Of a DNA stretch of 64,000 bases, positions 9,456-22,978 are shown in pieces. The position numbers and the translations under genes are program-made. Each line of letters opens with the position of its first letter. Position 1 is the stretch's first letter. The stretch lies in contig WNNJ02002254.1 in assembly GCA_012934845.2 (NCBI GenBank), forward strand, positions 1 to 64,000, read 5' to 3'. This DNA comes from Pomphorhynchus laevis (Eukaryota; Acanthocephala; Palaeacanthocephala; Echinorhynchida; Pomphorhynchidae). The notes beneath the pieces were generated by a model. That model made no database searches. It saw only the letters and a program-made list of their open reading frames with translations, and had not been told where the DNA came from.

Positions 9456-11075
9456 CTATGTAAAAACAAAATAATATGAACATAAATTAAATTCGAAAAT
9501 AAATATATTAATATATAATATTTATATAATATTAAAATATTATATTAAAATTATAATATAATATTATTATATTTAATACAATTAATTATTTGTTGATTAA
9601 ATAATCAAATGTATTTTAAATAAGTGTTTAGTTATCAAATCAAAAATTAAATCTAAAAGTGTGAAAAAAAGTTGTAAAATAAAAATTTAATAAAATTTAA
9701 AATTTTAGAAAATGCTAAAATGTTTAAAGTAATTTAAAAAAATTCTAAAAATAGTAATATAATTTAAATATATCTTCCAATGAGCGTGAATTGCAAATAG
9801 AAAATTTGTATAAATTGAACATTAGTTGTTGCCAAAAATCGTGGTTTTTATCGAATTAAGCGCAAATTTAAGTGATTATTTAATCAATAAATTTACTTCT
9901 CTGAAAATGATTTTGTGAAAAGTGTGAATATAACATAATATTATTAAACGATAATATGAACTGCGTACAAATACAAAATACATATATGTGCATTCAATGT
10001 ATCGAATTAAAAATTCTTAGAAATTGATCTAATAACCAAATGCTAATAAGAAATACTTTCAATAAAAACAAAATAGTAGTTACAACTTATGAATCCAAGA
10101 ATGAACTATTCTTGCTCTCGGTCGCATGATGTTGACTCAATAAATTATTTCAATGGTTTCCGAATGCAAAACTTGATTTAGTAATTAAATAAATTAGTAA
10201 AAATGTTTGCAATACGAATCAGGTTTCTAATCCTGGTATTATATTCATCAAGTTGAATAAGGTTCCCGCAAACCTTAATATGGTGTATACATTTTATTAT
10301 AATGAATATAGAATAATGATTATTTATATTTCTTATATTCTTATTTCTTTATTTTTCATATTTTATTTCTCGATTTTTATATTTTTAAAATAAAATTAAG
10401 CGGCATAGATAAAATAGCTATAATACTAAGTTATTCGTAAATAGTTGATAATAGTCCATTATTGATAAAGAATTATTAGACCTGGATCAATGAAAAGATG
10501 AATTTTTAAATGATATTTCGCTATAATCCCAAATTGTTATTTCTAGGTTAATTTTTTTATTAACTAATTTCAATGACAATTAGTCATTGAAACTAATTTT
10601 TAATAATTTTTAAATAATTTCTGAAATGTAGCAAATTTTTAATTTTACATCTTTATCTGAATAATTTCAACAAAATCCTAGTTGAAAATATCCATATGTG
10701 ATGGATATGTACTGGGATATCATTTTTTATCGTCAAGACTTTTGTTGCATTTCTACTGGAAAAGAATTAATATTAAAATATAAATAATACGATAAAATAT
10801 TCTTAAACAAATTATACAATTTTATTTTTTATGGAATAAAATTACAATGCTATAAATTTTAATATTAAATGTAAAGTTATGTATACTTGACCGTTTCAAA
10901 ATTTAATGCAAATCGTAATTAATAAAGAAAAGAATGCTGACGAAAACAAATAATATAAATCTTTCGCTTAAGTATTTAAATTTATTTTAATAATATTTTG
11001 TTGATTTATATATTTAACTATTTATATTATTTTATAAAATAAAATCAATTTCTATGAATTGAAAAAATATATACT
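9456..11075. other. Large intron, mostly unrecognised
   Basis: A/T-rich sequence. A partial copy of the hairpin element found at 45727 lies near 10440-10535 (ATTGATAAAGAATTATT, then TGATATTTCGCTATAAT). No exon was seen. Confidence 0.5.
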
Positions 11076-11079
11076 CTGC

Positions 11080-11900
11080 ATTATAATTAAGATAGAAATC
11101 AAAAGAAGAAACTGTTATTTCGGTCCAAGGTTTCTAATACAAAGTATATTATTTTTATCCATGAAAATTTTCCGCCTAAGAGTTTAAATATATTCTTTAT
11201 ATTGTGTTGATTTATATTTTACTATTTGGTGCTTGATGTTATTTTTATAGTAACCTAAAGATGAATTATATAAATTAACAGTAGTTTTAGTTAATGTTAA
11301 TTTAAGGTTCATATCTAGATATACACCTTCTTTATCATTAATATTAGTTTTGTTAAGAATAAGGCAACTTTTTTAAAGTTATTAACTTATTGTTAAAAAT
11401 TAGTGATGACTAGTATTGATTGACCTCATCATAATATTTTGTTTATTTTGCTTTACTATTTTCTGCTTAATGTTATTTTTATCGTAACCTAGTTTAAAAT
11501 ATGTATCTATTAAATTATTTAAATGATTTTGACGAAAGCCAATATCATTACATATTGTTGCAATTCTTAAAATTTCATTATTTATCGTATTATATTTTAT
11601 ATTATATGGTATGCATGAACGCTTATGCAAAAATATGTTTCTTGTAAATTTAAATATGTCATCTTTACAATTAATAATAGTTTTAATTGATGTTAATTTA
11701 TTATTTAATATTTCATTATTTAATCCGTTATATAGACAGATGAACATTGGTACTCCGATAATGTTTTAGAAATAGTCGTATATCAATTTGCAATGGTACT
11801 GTCGACTAAGAAAATAAATAAAAATTATAAATATTATAGCAGCTTTTCCTCTAATCCTTATTCTGCTACAACTATGTTACTTATTAGTCTCTTCATAAAA
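11080..11900 (-). pseudogene. Penelope-like RT fragment with repeat Z end
   Basis: Minus-strand frames at 11400-11747 and 11110-11370 encode parts of one RT type. These are LILNKTNINDKEGVYLDMNL, then SIKTIINCKDDIFKFTRN, then ILRIATICNDIGF and NHLNNLIDTYFKLGY. The order suits the part after the YxDD motif. A GKFxWMD-like end at 11150 repeats part of the tail. Repeat Z sequence follows at 11830-11900. Fragmentary and broken. Confidence 0.5.
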
Positions 11901-13267
11901 ATTGACTTTTATTTTATATTTCAATAATAAATTTTAACTTGATATAGATTAGATTAAATCTTATAACAATTATTAGTTAATTATTTATTTTATTATTTAT
12001 TATTTACTTATTTTATTTTTATTTACTTTTAATTTTTGAATAATTTAATATACGTAGGCTCAGTTACCTGATATGAATTATAAGACTATGACCTGTAGGT
12101 GATAAATCACTTGCAGGAGCACTTGTGTTAAAATGAGGCCAAAACTAATAATAATGTACAATGAATTCTAGCTGGACAAAAGCACATAGGGACAAATAAT
12201 TGCTAAATCAAGGGCATCAGGTTAAAAGAGCTCCTTTGTATTAAAGCTTATATATAGATGATATACAAGCATTATTAATGCTACATGGAATGAGGTTACC
12301 TCAAAGGTAACATTGCCAGATGTGTTAAGAAAGCATAATCATCCTTAAAGCAGCAACTCGAGTCCTTCATTCCAACAACTTTATCCACTAATGCAACCAT
12401 ATCGCAATCAAAGAGACAAGCATTTTTAAGTTAACTTATTTTATTAATAGTTTTATATTAAATTACTTCATAATTATATTATAATATTATATTATTTATA
12501 TATTAATAATATTTATTATTTCGATTTACTTTAGTCGCTATAAAAATTCTACATAGTAAGATTAAGAGCTGTTTTCTAAAGAACAATTCACTGTAAGCGA
12601 TATTTGTTGATTTTAAACCGTCGATTGGTTTAGTCAATTGTAATCTCCTACTTAAAAAAGTTTAATGATAAAGTTCGCATTAACGTTTGAAGGCTAGAAC
12701 GCACATCTTTGTGTATACCTTCTGTATAAGGAGAAATGTGACTCCCTGCTTTACATATTCTCTTGTAAATTTCTAAGAAATATTTCAGATTAACAGAATG
12801 AGCAAATTTTTAGATTGACATTGTTAACCCACTTTAAGGCCAATGTAAAGAATCAATGTGGTACATAAAAATTCTCTCAAAAATATCATTGCAGTATTAT
12901 GTTAAGTTTACTCTTTGGATTTGACTTATTTATCACTAAAACATAGGTAATATGCAATTGATAACAGTGAGCTAGGACTGGGGAAAATAATTTTTGTTTC
13001 GTTTTTATCTATGGGAAACACTGTTTCAGTTAACGACTATTCAAGCTTGATGTAATAAATATTACATGTTCTACTCACAGCGTTCTTTCGACCTTTCGTT
13101 TTCACATAAATTTATTTAAAGTAGATTGTAATCACAATTCTGTTAAAATAAATAAAGCCGATAAAATGCTTTATTGAGTTGATTTACTAAACATGTAATA
13201 AACGTATCATCACTTGTACACTGATAATATTCTAATAAAAAGCAGTTTTAAAATATAGTTTACTAAC
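11901..13267. other. First intron, no gene recognised
   Basis: 12060-12430 is less A/T-rich and contains short open stretches (for example near 12340-12420), but no family is recognisable. The remainder is A/T-rich filler. Confidence 0.45.
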
Positions 13268-13352
13268 CACCTAAAGGATCGTCTATATACGGTTCAATTA
13301 CAGAGTTGACGATATCATAAGCTGACTCGTATTCGTCATCGCTTGAGTTCAT
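13268..13352 (-). CDS. TBC1D20-like RabGAP, first coding exon
   Basis: ATG at 13352 opens an 85-bp reading with an acidic N-terminus (MNSSDDEYESAYDIV) ending in a donor GTTAGT whose first base is 13267. An alternative donor three bases upstream keeps the same phase. It leaves one base of a codon, exactly what the exon at 9455 needs; the joined codon is Asp. The peptide is not itself diagnostic, so assignment to this gene rests on strand, order and phase. The start is chosen because it is the first ATG in this frame and no coding sequence is evident upstream. The intron to the next exon is about 3.8 kb. Confidence 0.6.
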
Positions 13353-13832
13353 AACTTAAATGTTACCATAATGCTATCGGCTAGTATTGCTCATCTAAAA
13401 AGATAATTTAAAGTTATGAAGCGTGTCCTTCTGTTATGCTATAAATTTTTACGCTACAAAAATATTTCATCTTAAAAGGAACGAGAGCTGAAATGTAATA
13501 TTTTTCGGTGATTGTAGAGTATAATGTTGATATAAAAATTTATAAATACAAATTTAAAAAACCGAATGTAATAATTAATTTGGCCTTGCAAATTATATAG
13601 TTTAGCATTTATTTGATAAAAATGAAATTTAGGAAAATAAAAAATCATTTACTTCCAATTCAGATATAACACTTTAAATTTAAGGCGTAATAAAATGTTT
13701 AAATAGAGTCTGGTTTAATGTCATTATCATTGGGTATAAGACAAAAAATAATTTTTAAGTTATTAGAACAAATTTATTCTTTTTAGTAAAATCATTCACT
13801 TTTAAGTTCTGGTAATCATTATTATATTAGTT
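13353..13832. other. Upstream region of the TBC1D20-like gene
   Basis: About 480 bp separate the proposed start codon from the foldback element. Sequence is A/T-rich. I cannot single out a TATA box or initiator with confidence. Confidence 0.4.
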
Positions 13833-14845
13833 CATAAATAACATAAAATTATTCGAAATAGATTTCCAAAACAGGCAATTTAATCTGTGAAATGAAAGCA
13901 TGCTATACCGCTCTCTGCTTCACTATTAAACAAGTGTCTACAAACTAGTGTACGAATAACATTACGAACCAGTTGCCACACTATCTAATCACGAGCATTA
14001 TCCTGCTCCGCCCATAGTACTTAATGGATCTTCAGGTCGCAGGCACTGAGCACAAACTTTTCAAAATGCTGTAATACTTTGATGGTTTAAAAGGAATCCA
14101 TCTAGTCGTTAAAAAATTGCACAAAACTCCTGTGAAGACACCTTAGCGGTCTAACGTTTTTCGAAATAAATTTCCTGAGCAGGTTATTTAATCTATGAAA
14201 TGTAAGGATGCTATACTTCTATGTGCTTCAATCCTAAACGTGTGCCTGCAAACTGATGTACGAATATCGTTACGAACCAGTTGCAAAATGATCTAAACAC
14301 CACTAATATCCTGCACCGACATTAGTACTCAACGGATCATCAGTGCGCATGCAATGAGCACTAACGTTTCAACAAACTGAAATACCTTAATGGTCTATAA
14401 GGAAATCCAGCTATTCGTTAAAGAATTGCACGAGACATTATGCGAAATTAGAGACTCCTAACTAGTCTAACGTTTTTCGAAATAGATTTTCAGAGCAGGT
14501 CATTTAATTTGTTATATGTAAGGATGTTACACTTCTATGTGTTTCATTCATACACATGTGTCAGCGAACTGGTGCACGAATATCGTCACGAGCCAGTTGC
14601 AACATAGTCTAACCACCATCATCATCCTGCGCCGACGTTAGAACTTAGTGGATCTTCAAGACGAAGGCACTGATCACTAACGTTTCAACATGCTGTAATA
14701 CTTAAACGTTCTATATTGAATTCAGATGGTCATTGAAAATTCTACGAAACTTGCATGTGTCGATTTTTGCATGAGTCAGATTTCTTTACATTACTCGTAC
14801 ACCAGTTTGCTGACAAATGTTTAGGATTAAATAAATTGAGATTTT
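13833..14845 (+). repeat. Left inverted arm of foldback element
   Basis: Two complete ~310-bp subrepeats and a rearranged third. It carries recurring GTACGAATATCGTTACGAAC and CAACGGATCATCAGTGCGCA blocks. Confidence 0.8.
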
Positions 14846-14929
14846 CTTAACTAATACAACTGTTGGACATATAAATACAACACGAAACATAAATCGACAA
14901 AAACTTCATCATTCTGACAACGCCAACAC

Positions 14930-17900
14930 TTTTACAGACTTCTTTAAAACTTTATGGCATCAAATCTAGAGGGATCTGATACACCTCGCCGCATCAGTGC
15001 GCCGCCTTCCGATTAAGCTATCCGGGGTATCTCACTCGTCTAAGAGTCCAGTCGAGGCGAACTATAGTCGGTAATAGCGAGATGAGGTACTTAAGAAACC
15101 TTAGTCTTTGCTCTGGGGGACGTCCTCTAGCAATTAAGACTAATCCCGAGATAGTCCAAGTACCATACAGGGGTACTTGGTTTTTTCCATTCAATGACAA
15201 ATGCTGATCCGGTTTCAGAGCCCACGTAGCTCTCTTCAGGATACGTATAAGTCTATCAGGGTAAGCTTTCGCCGACCAATTCACCGTAACGGAGAAACCC
15301 TAGATATTTTACTCGACTCGTGAAGATGATGAGTGGTTGAGGCTGCAAAATGGAGGAGTACAGAGAGTGCAAGTCTCTTAAGCTTCTTTTTGGTGGCAGG
15401 GGCGCTATGAAAGACAAGCACCTGCGATTTTTGGGAGTTTTAAATAAGATTGGAAGGGGAAAGCTAGTTTTTGAATTTTAAAAAGAAACGGCTGATGTCC
15501 GAGACTATATCTTTGAACCTGCATCCAGAAAACAGGGATGTGGTATTATCAGCATATACCACAAGATGTTGATCACGCTTAAATGCTTGAATAGAACAAT
15601 GGAGTCAGCAAGGCACAAGATATGAGAAAGTATGGAGCCTTGAGGACACCTCTAATAAGCTAGAACTGACGTGCATCAGAATCGTTTTCATAATAGAATC
15701 GCTTTGTGTACAGCAAAATATCCACTCTGTTAACAATTCTCGCAGGCAACCCGAGGGACTTGAGAGATGATATAACGAACGGAATGGCGATCCAGTCAAA
15801 TGCAGCTGCAAAATTAAGAAAAACAGCCACAGCAAGCTTATTACTGTTATTCTGACAAAACTGATGCACTTCACTAATTGATGAATGTACCAAACGCCTT
15901 TTGACAAGCCCATGAAAACTCGGTGGGATTAAGATACGCCTATTTAAATTGTCGCGGATTTTAGTTGCAAACGCTTTTTTATAGATTGAGAAGAGGGAAT
16001 TTTGAATCGAAATGGGGCGCAGGTCTTTAGGACACGAAACTGATTTTTTCTTTGGTAAAAATATACGTCGGCTACAATTGATGCCGGCACATAGGATGGT
16101 GAGAGTAAAAGCATTGTGACGGCCACTTATCTTCTTTGATCGGCTGTCAAAAGCTGATAAACTCGAGAAGAGAGTGGAGCAACGGATTTGGAGGTGCCCA
16201 AAAGTGAGCCCGTGAGTTAAAGATATACGTAACAGATAAGTCCCTGCTCCTGAAGTCACCCCAAGGCAGGATTGGCAGGCGAGCCAGCGTAACTCCATAA
16301 TTATGTAGGGCAAGTGGCTGCACCATTACTCTATCAAGGCCTACGCTATCAATCCAACCCGATGCCCTCTCCCGCCAGCAGACAAACTTCTTCTTCTTGA
16401 ATATCTTCCAGCAGGTAGCCTGAGAGGAACTAAGACGAGCAATACTTGTCCTGTCCCTACTCAGCTGGATCCTATATCTAGAACTCCAGTATTCATCTGA
16501 GAGAACTTGCCAAAGCAAGCAGAGAGATTAGGAAGTTGTAGCATTTTTGCTAGGACCTTGAGATTTTGGAGTGGGATTGTAAATGCGACCTCTATAGGTA
16601 GTCGAAAGTATCATAGTAGCTTGCGAAGAGAGGTAGGAATTAAATTCGGTCAAACTCTCATTCCCTATTATGGGGAAGAGTTGGATAGCTGCCTGAAAGA
16701 AGGCTACTCTAATGCAATCAAAGTGAAACTTCCTTCTAAGCAACGTATATTCCTCTAGTCGCCAGTATATTAAGTCATGAGAGATGGTCAGTTGTTGGCT
16801 CGACTGTCAGTGCAGATGGGTTTTAACAACCACATCCTATGTAGCAGTAATATGTCGAGGAGTGAGTTTGATGTTGAACAATGAAAAGTAGGGCAAGATG
16901 GTTTGTGTATAAGATATTCGTTTACGGCACTGCGGAATGCTGCGTTAATTCAACGACCAGTTCTGCCGTTAAAGTTACTGAGTAACATGTCATAGCCGCT
17001 ACCAAGAATACAGTTCAGAAGGTCACGGTTCTTAGAGATATCCCCTGGTCGAATGACTGGACAGGGCTGAACAAGAATAGTTTAGTAAGTGGGAGGATCT
17101 TAAAGAGCTATTTACTATTGTTAGAAGACCTTAAGATGAAGAGGAGTGAAGTGGGGTTATGTCCAGAGTAAAGTGGGTGATTATATGCTTAGGGATAAAT
17201 CGAGTAATGTCATGAGGGATACGGATATACCGCCTCTCTTGAAGGACTATAACATCAGCATCTATACCAGATAGAAGTCTAAGGGCGGAAGCACCTTCCG
17301 AATCCCACTGAATAATATTCAGTGAAAAAGGATCCCGATTACTTCCCATTGTGATAGTACACCAGAGTGGGACTCCCACCCTCAGTTGGGATGACTAGTA
17401 AGAAGGACGGCCTTCCCACCACCAGACACAACAGAGGAGGACACTTCCCACGGACAATGTCTTCATTTCCATTGGGGCCGCCACTACCAATGATTTAATC
17501 ATTTTACCAATTTTGACAGGAGGCACGATATGAGCAGATGCACAACTCTTCTTCGACTCAGCTGGAATTGGAGATACCGAAACTTCTGGTGGCAGAAACG
17601 GCAATGATAGCTGGTGTGCAATAAGTGTCTTAATTTGATTCAAAGTAGATTGGTGATTAGAGTCAATCAATCGAATAATATCCAAGTCTGATAGTATTTT
17701 GCTCGCTTCCGCGAAGCCCGTGGACTTAGTCGGGGGAGAGCTGTAACGTAATTTGTACTGCTTAAAGTGAGTACACTTCCCGGACCAGGCCGGATGTGCT
17801 CCATCACAGTTGGAGCACTTCGGTAGACCACCACATTTTCCGCTAACTTACAGGCAGCCTGAGATGGACCATACACCGCAGAACTGTGGCAACTAGCAGC

Positions 17901-18360
17901 CTGACCCCGAATACCCTCATTTGTGGCATTTGTGGCTGTCGGAGTAGGTGAGATTATCAGTGTCAATTAAAGAGAATTTCAGATTATAGCCCAGCAGAGG
18001 GTTGCAAGCGGATCTTGTAAGGTATTCGGCTACATCAATAGAATAGGAGCAAAAGGCAATTGGAAGTGGAAAGCCGTTCCTCCCCATTACAAAGCGGCCC
18101 TGGTGACATTATAAAAACTTTCAATGACTAGTATATCTGCCGCATACAAGTGAGGTGGAATGTTCGAGATTTTTAATGTAGCCTGAATAGGCTTGAAAGA
18201 GATACTTCCGAGATGCGCCAATTCCTAGTTAAAATATTAATATCGGAAATCGCGAGGTCGATGGATACGAATGAAAATTTTACCTCTGCCTCATAACAAC
18301 GGATTGAGTTGAATAGTATTCTGTTCTTGAATTTTTCCGTAAATTTTCTTTGAAACACAT
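14930..18360 (-). pseudogene. R1/Jockey-like LINE (family E), broken copy
   Basis: Read on the minus strand, ORF1 is represented near 17775-17825 by a gag-type zinc knuckle, CSNCDGAHPAWSGKC. ORF2 follows. An endonuclease start (LNIIQWDSEG, then DADVIVLQERR) lies near 17200-17330. RT begins near 16030 with CPKDLRPISI, continues through VFLNFAAAFD near 15800 and a YADD-position motif near 15550 that reads YADN, and ends in a thumb region near 15020-15280. The frame is broken by several shifts and stops, so no protein is made. The linker between endonuclease and RT is unusually short, a feature shared with the copy at 61860. The foldback arms flank it on both sides. Clade call is by overall motif style. 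Confidence 0.75.
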
Positions 18361-18559
18361 TAAAGATTTTTTGACGCTCCAGGGGGCTGTGAGTTTAATA
18401 ATTATCAGATTTTGTAATTTTGATACTGGGGGAGTTCCTCATGTATCTCTTGGGAATCAGATAACTAAACTTCACTTACCGGCTCAGCTTTTGATACAAC
18501 AAAACACTCTTGAGCAGAAACAACCGTACTTACCTCTGAGTTTGTTAGCATCTATGCAG

Positions 18560-19903
18560 GAGGATTGAAACATATAAGTATAACATTCTTACATTTCACA
18601 AATTACATGACTTGCACTGGAAATCTATTTCAAAAAACGTTAGATCGGTAATGAGTATATAGAGTCACAGGAGTTTTGTTCAATTTTTCAACGATTAGAT
18701 GGATTCCATATTGGCCATCTAAGTATTACAGTGTGTTGAAACGTTAGTGCTCATTGCATGCGCACTGATGATCTGCTTAGTACTAATGTCAGCGCAGGAT
18801 GTTGGTAGTGTTTAGATCGTGTTGCAACTGGTTTGTGAGGTTATTCTTACACCAATTCGGTGGCACATGTTTAGGATTGAAACAAATATAAGTATAACGT
18901 CCTTAAATTTCACAAATTAAATGACTTTCACTGGAAATCTATTTCGAAAATCGTTTGACCAATAAGGAGTCTATAAATTCGCAGGAGTTCTATGCAATTT
19001 TTCAACAACTAGCTGGATTCCATATTGACCATCCAAGTATTAAACATGTTGAAACGTTAGCGCTCATTGCATGCGCAATGATGATCCGCTGAGTGTCAAT
19101 GTCGGCGCAGAATGATGTAGTTGGTTAGGTCGTATTGCAACTGGTTCGTGACGATATTCGTACACCACTTTGCTGGCATCTGTACGATTGAAACTCATAG
19201 AAGTATAACATCCTTACATATAACAAATTAAATGACCTGCTCTGAAAATCCATTTCGAAAAGTGATAGGCATATAAGAAGTCTACAAATTCACAGGAATG
19301 TCTCGTGCAATTCTTTAACAAATAGCTGGATTTCCTTATAGACCATTAAGGTGTTTCAGTTTGTTGAAACGTTAGTGCTCATTACATGCGCACTGATGAT
19401 CCGTTGAGTACTAATGTCGGTGCAGGATATTAGTGGTGTTTAGATCATTTTGCAACTGGTTCGTAACGATATTCGTACATCGGTCTGCAGGCACACGTTT
19501 AGGATTGAAGCACATAGAAGTATAGCATCCTTACATTTCATAGATTAAATAGCCTGCTCAGGAAATTTATTTCGAAAAACGTTAGACCGCTAAGGTGTCT
19601 TCACAGGAGTTTTGTGCGATTTTTTAACGACTAGATGGATTCCTTTTAAACCATCAAAGTATTACAGCATTTTGAAAAGTTTGTGCTCAGTGCCTGCGAC
19701 CTAAAGATCCATTAAGTACTATGGGCGGAGCAGGATAATGCTCGTGATTAGATAGTGTGGCAACTGGTTCGTAATGTTATTCGTACACTAGTTTGTAGAC
19801 ACTTGTTGAATATTGAAGCAGAGAGCAGTATAGCATGCTTACATTTCACAGATTAAATTGCCTGTTTTGGAAATCTATTTCGAATTATTTTATGTTATTT
19901 ATG
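18560..19903 (-). repeat. Right inverted arm of foldback element
   Basis: Four subrepeats of about 310 bp, inverted relative to 13833-14845. It ends at 19903, one base before GTGAC, which belongs to the 3' part of the neighbouring LINE. Confidence 0.8.
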
Positions 19904-22850
19904 GTGACAATAAGAAGGACTCCCATAATTAGAACTTGCCGATTTTTAACGTTAAAGTCGTAGACGAAATATCGAATAGAAACGATTATATAACTGATAC
20001 GTTTGTCCATGGAATACATAGCGATTACATTATTATTATATTTTCGACAACAAAATGAGCTTGAATAGCTCGAACATGTTGGTTTACAACAGGGAAACAG
20101 AAAAAATGTTAAATAAATAAACGAGATAATGTGCAATTCAGGCATGACGACAACGCATCCTGAGGTAATTTCGCAACCGTCGTTTAAAACTCTCCAGGTT
20201 ACCATCTATCATCACAGCAGGTAGACCATTTCAAATAGGTACAATTATATCATGGATTGTTGATATTCGTTTATTACAGGCTCGTCTTCTCTTCAGCATA
20301 TAGTTGTGACCACGTAGGCGATCGTTGGTTTTTAGCTCAAACGTGTCCTTGTAACTGTGGCCTGGGGTGGTCAAACACCTCCACACGAACATCATGAGAG
20401 CGGGAACCTAAGTCACTAGTTACACTCACACCCAGGTTCGACATTTGCGAGACCTTTAAGTATGACAGCCATCAATTCAGTAGCTACCACTGAAGGTCCC
20501 TTTTCCAAAATGTAGGTGGAAACATTTCGCAGGGTTCACTTTAAGTCCGACATCATTGCACCATCGAGAAACCATCTCGACATCTTTCTAGAGTATAGTT
20601 ACATCACTGGGACTATTCAATGAACGCCATATTCTGAGGTCGTCAGCGTACAGAAGACACTGTGAATTTATGACAGAAGGGAGTGAGTTGATGTAGTCGT
20701 TGACGAGTAGTGGGCTGATTACACACCCCTGAGGAACCCCTACAAACATAGGACGCCATCCAGACAAGACACCGCCGATTTTGACTGCGAAGAAACGAGA
20801 TGTTAGGAATAAATGCGGCCTTCCATGGATAGGACCTCTGAATCCGTAGTACCCAAGTGCTGATAGTAGAATGTCATGTTTCACACAATCAAAGGCTTTA
20901 GACAAATCAAAGAAAATCACATTGAGTCCAACACCTGATCGCATGGAATCAGCCCAATTGTGTCTTGATGTTGTAAGATTGGTGATCGTAGATATGTTCT
21001 TCCTAAAGCCATGTTGTACATCACTGAATATATTGAGACTTTCAAGGTGGAAACGGAGAGCTTTATCAATTAGTTTTTCGAGAACTTTACAATCCACACA
21101 AGTGAGACTGGTAGGTCGATAATTATTCACAGAAGTACGTTCGCCCTTCTCGAACAGTGGAAAAACCAGAGACTTCTTCCAGTCATTAGGAAGTATGCCG
21201 CTAGATATCGAGTACTGAAATAATTGAAAAAGCGGTCTACTAATAATTAAAAGGTAAGGGGGCAGTCTGTCAAGACCTGCAGCAAGTGAATTCGGCAGCT
21301 GTCTTTTCTAACACGTTTCACTCGCTGAAATCAAATACACATGATCTATGATTCGGGAGACCAAAGCACCGGGTATAAGTTGAAAGACGAAGGGACCTCG
21401 GATGCGATATTCGAGTAGTGAATACTGAATTTCTCTGCTATGAGCTTCGTGTCATTCAAAATTGTCCCTTGTACGTTGGCGAGACATGGAATTATATTTC
21501 CGGACGTCAGATGGGACCTTATATGTTTGAAGAAACGGGATGAGTTGCCCACGCAACAGCGGCAGAGGAATCAATGAAATGCTTACGCTTGTATCTTTTT
21601 AGCGATGTTGCAAAGTTTCTTGTCTGTTTGTACAGTTGGTAGGAACAATGGCCATTTTTAAATTCTTGGAATTTGCGGTCACGCAACTTTATGGCATTGT
21701 TGACCTGACGATCAATCCAGAGTGGACGAGAGGCAACACTAGATGATCGTTTAACCGGGCTATGATAGCTAATGGCAGCCTGTACAGTACACTTGAAAAA
21801 ATCCGATGCAAACTCAATTCTGTGTGGTGAGGGATCTGGCCATACTATCGGAACAGCGACTCTCTCAGTTTAGCATAGTCGGTTTTGTGCATATTTAAGG
21901 AATTGCATGAAGTGCGAGAACGACCCATTAGAGAAGAACGACTGGGTAAAAGACGGTGATCGCTACAGCCGAGCGGAGGAAAGTACTCTATAAGATTCAC
22001 CAAATGCTCACTACTAGAGAGGCTTAGATCTAAAATTGAGCGACTTAATCCTCGAACACGAGTGAATTCCCTTACATGCTGAGTAAGGTCGAGAAAGATG
22101 AAGGTATCTAATAAGCTCGAAGAGTTGACGTCACAACAAGTGAGGATCATCAAGTTCCTAATCGATGTGCGGCATATTGAAGTCGCCCAGAATCAATGTA
22201 GGTGAACCAGATGATGCGTGCATGAGTAATGAATTGCAAATATCCGAGACATGCGACGAAGGGGGCGATATAACAGGCCTATAGTGAAGGCACCAATTGC
22301 AGTGTCCCTAGAAGTGGCCCACAGAAAGTCAGAGCTGATATCTTGCCCACACGAAGACTCAATGGTTTTGAAAAATAGGGGATCTTTAGCATAAAGAACA
22401 ATGCCACCGCCCCTAGCTGATAGTGGGTCTGTGCGTAAGTGTGTATATCCGTCGAGCACTATTTTACTGTCTAAAATATCTGGGTGGAGCCACGTTTCAG
22501 TGATGGCAATGATGCCTGGCTGAAGTTTGGATGACCTTAAACGTAATTCGTCGATTTTATTGCATAAACTGAGAACATTCAAATAAACATTGTGAATTTT
22601 ATGGCAATGAGTACTAAACGATGGGTGCCTTGGTGGGTCGACCACAATAACAGAGCGTAAAATGTTTACATAGCAGAAACGCTCGTTGCGGTAGCGACGG
22701 AGAGATGGGAAAGGGCAACACAAGGTAAACCGGGTTGGGTTTTACGTGGAATGAGGTAGAAACTCTTCGTTGCACCACCCGAAAATCCTTAATGGTTAAA
22801 TTCGTATGGCCAGCTTCAATTCTTCGACGCAACTCTAATTTAGTCTCTCT

Positions 22851-22978
22851 TAACTTTGACCTGTCGTTATAAGAAACGTCTCTAAGGATCCTAATAGGAG
22901 AGCCTTTCATGTGGTAACTTTAACCTGTCGTTATAAGAAACGTCTCTAAGGATCCTAATAGGAGATCCTTTCATATGG
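22851..22978 (-). repeat. 64-bp tandem duplication within LINE ORF1
   Basis: The block containing ACCTGTCGTTATAAGAAACG is present twice back to back (about 22851-22914 and 22915-22978) with three or four differences. It lies in the ORF1 C-terminal coding part, so it is a local duplication inside this copy. Confidence 0.75.

Larger units (their letters stand above)
13833..19903. mobile_element. Foldback-like element with subrepeat-built inverted arms
   Basis: Left arm 13833-14845 and right arm 18560-19903 are inverted copies. The outer ends match as CATAAATAACATAAAAT. Each arm is built of tandem ~310-bp subrepeats marked by CGAAATAGATTT. The boundaries in the left arm are near 13850, 14157 and 14470; in the right arm they are near 18630, 18940, 19255, 19570 and 19878. 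The subrepeats are collinear between arms: the outermost left unit best matches the outermost right unit, and so on inward. The left arm is truncated at its inner end. The interior is an R1/Jockey-type LINE (14930-18360). No DNA transposase was recognised, so the element would be non-autonomous. Long subrepeat arms are the hallmark of foldback/Galileo-type transposons. Confidence 0.75.

Noticed and set aside
12090-12430. Less A/T-rich stretch with short frames as a host exon
   Set aside because: Frames are short, splice sites are poor and no family is recognisable.
16507-16758. Plus-strand frame within family E LINE
   Set aside because: Antisense to the LINE endonuclease region, with no independent support.
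18560-19903. CACTGATGATCC in the foldback arms as a hammerhead core
   Set aside because: It is followed by neither stem II nor GAAA, and the motif varies between subrepeats. The similar unit length (310 versus 313 bp) is coincidence.
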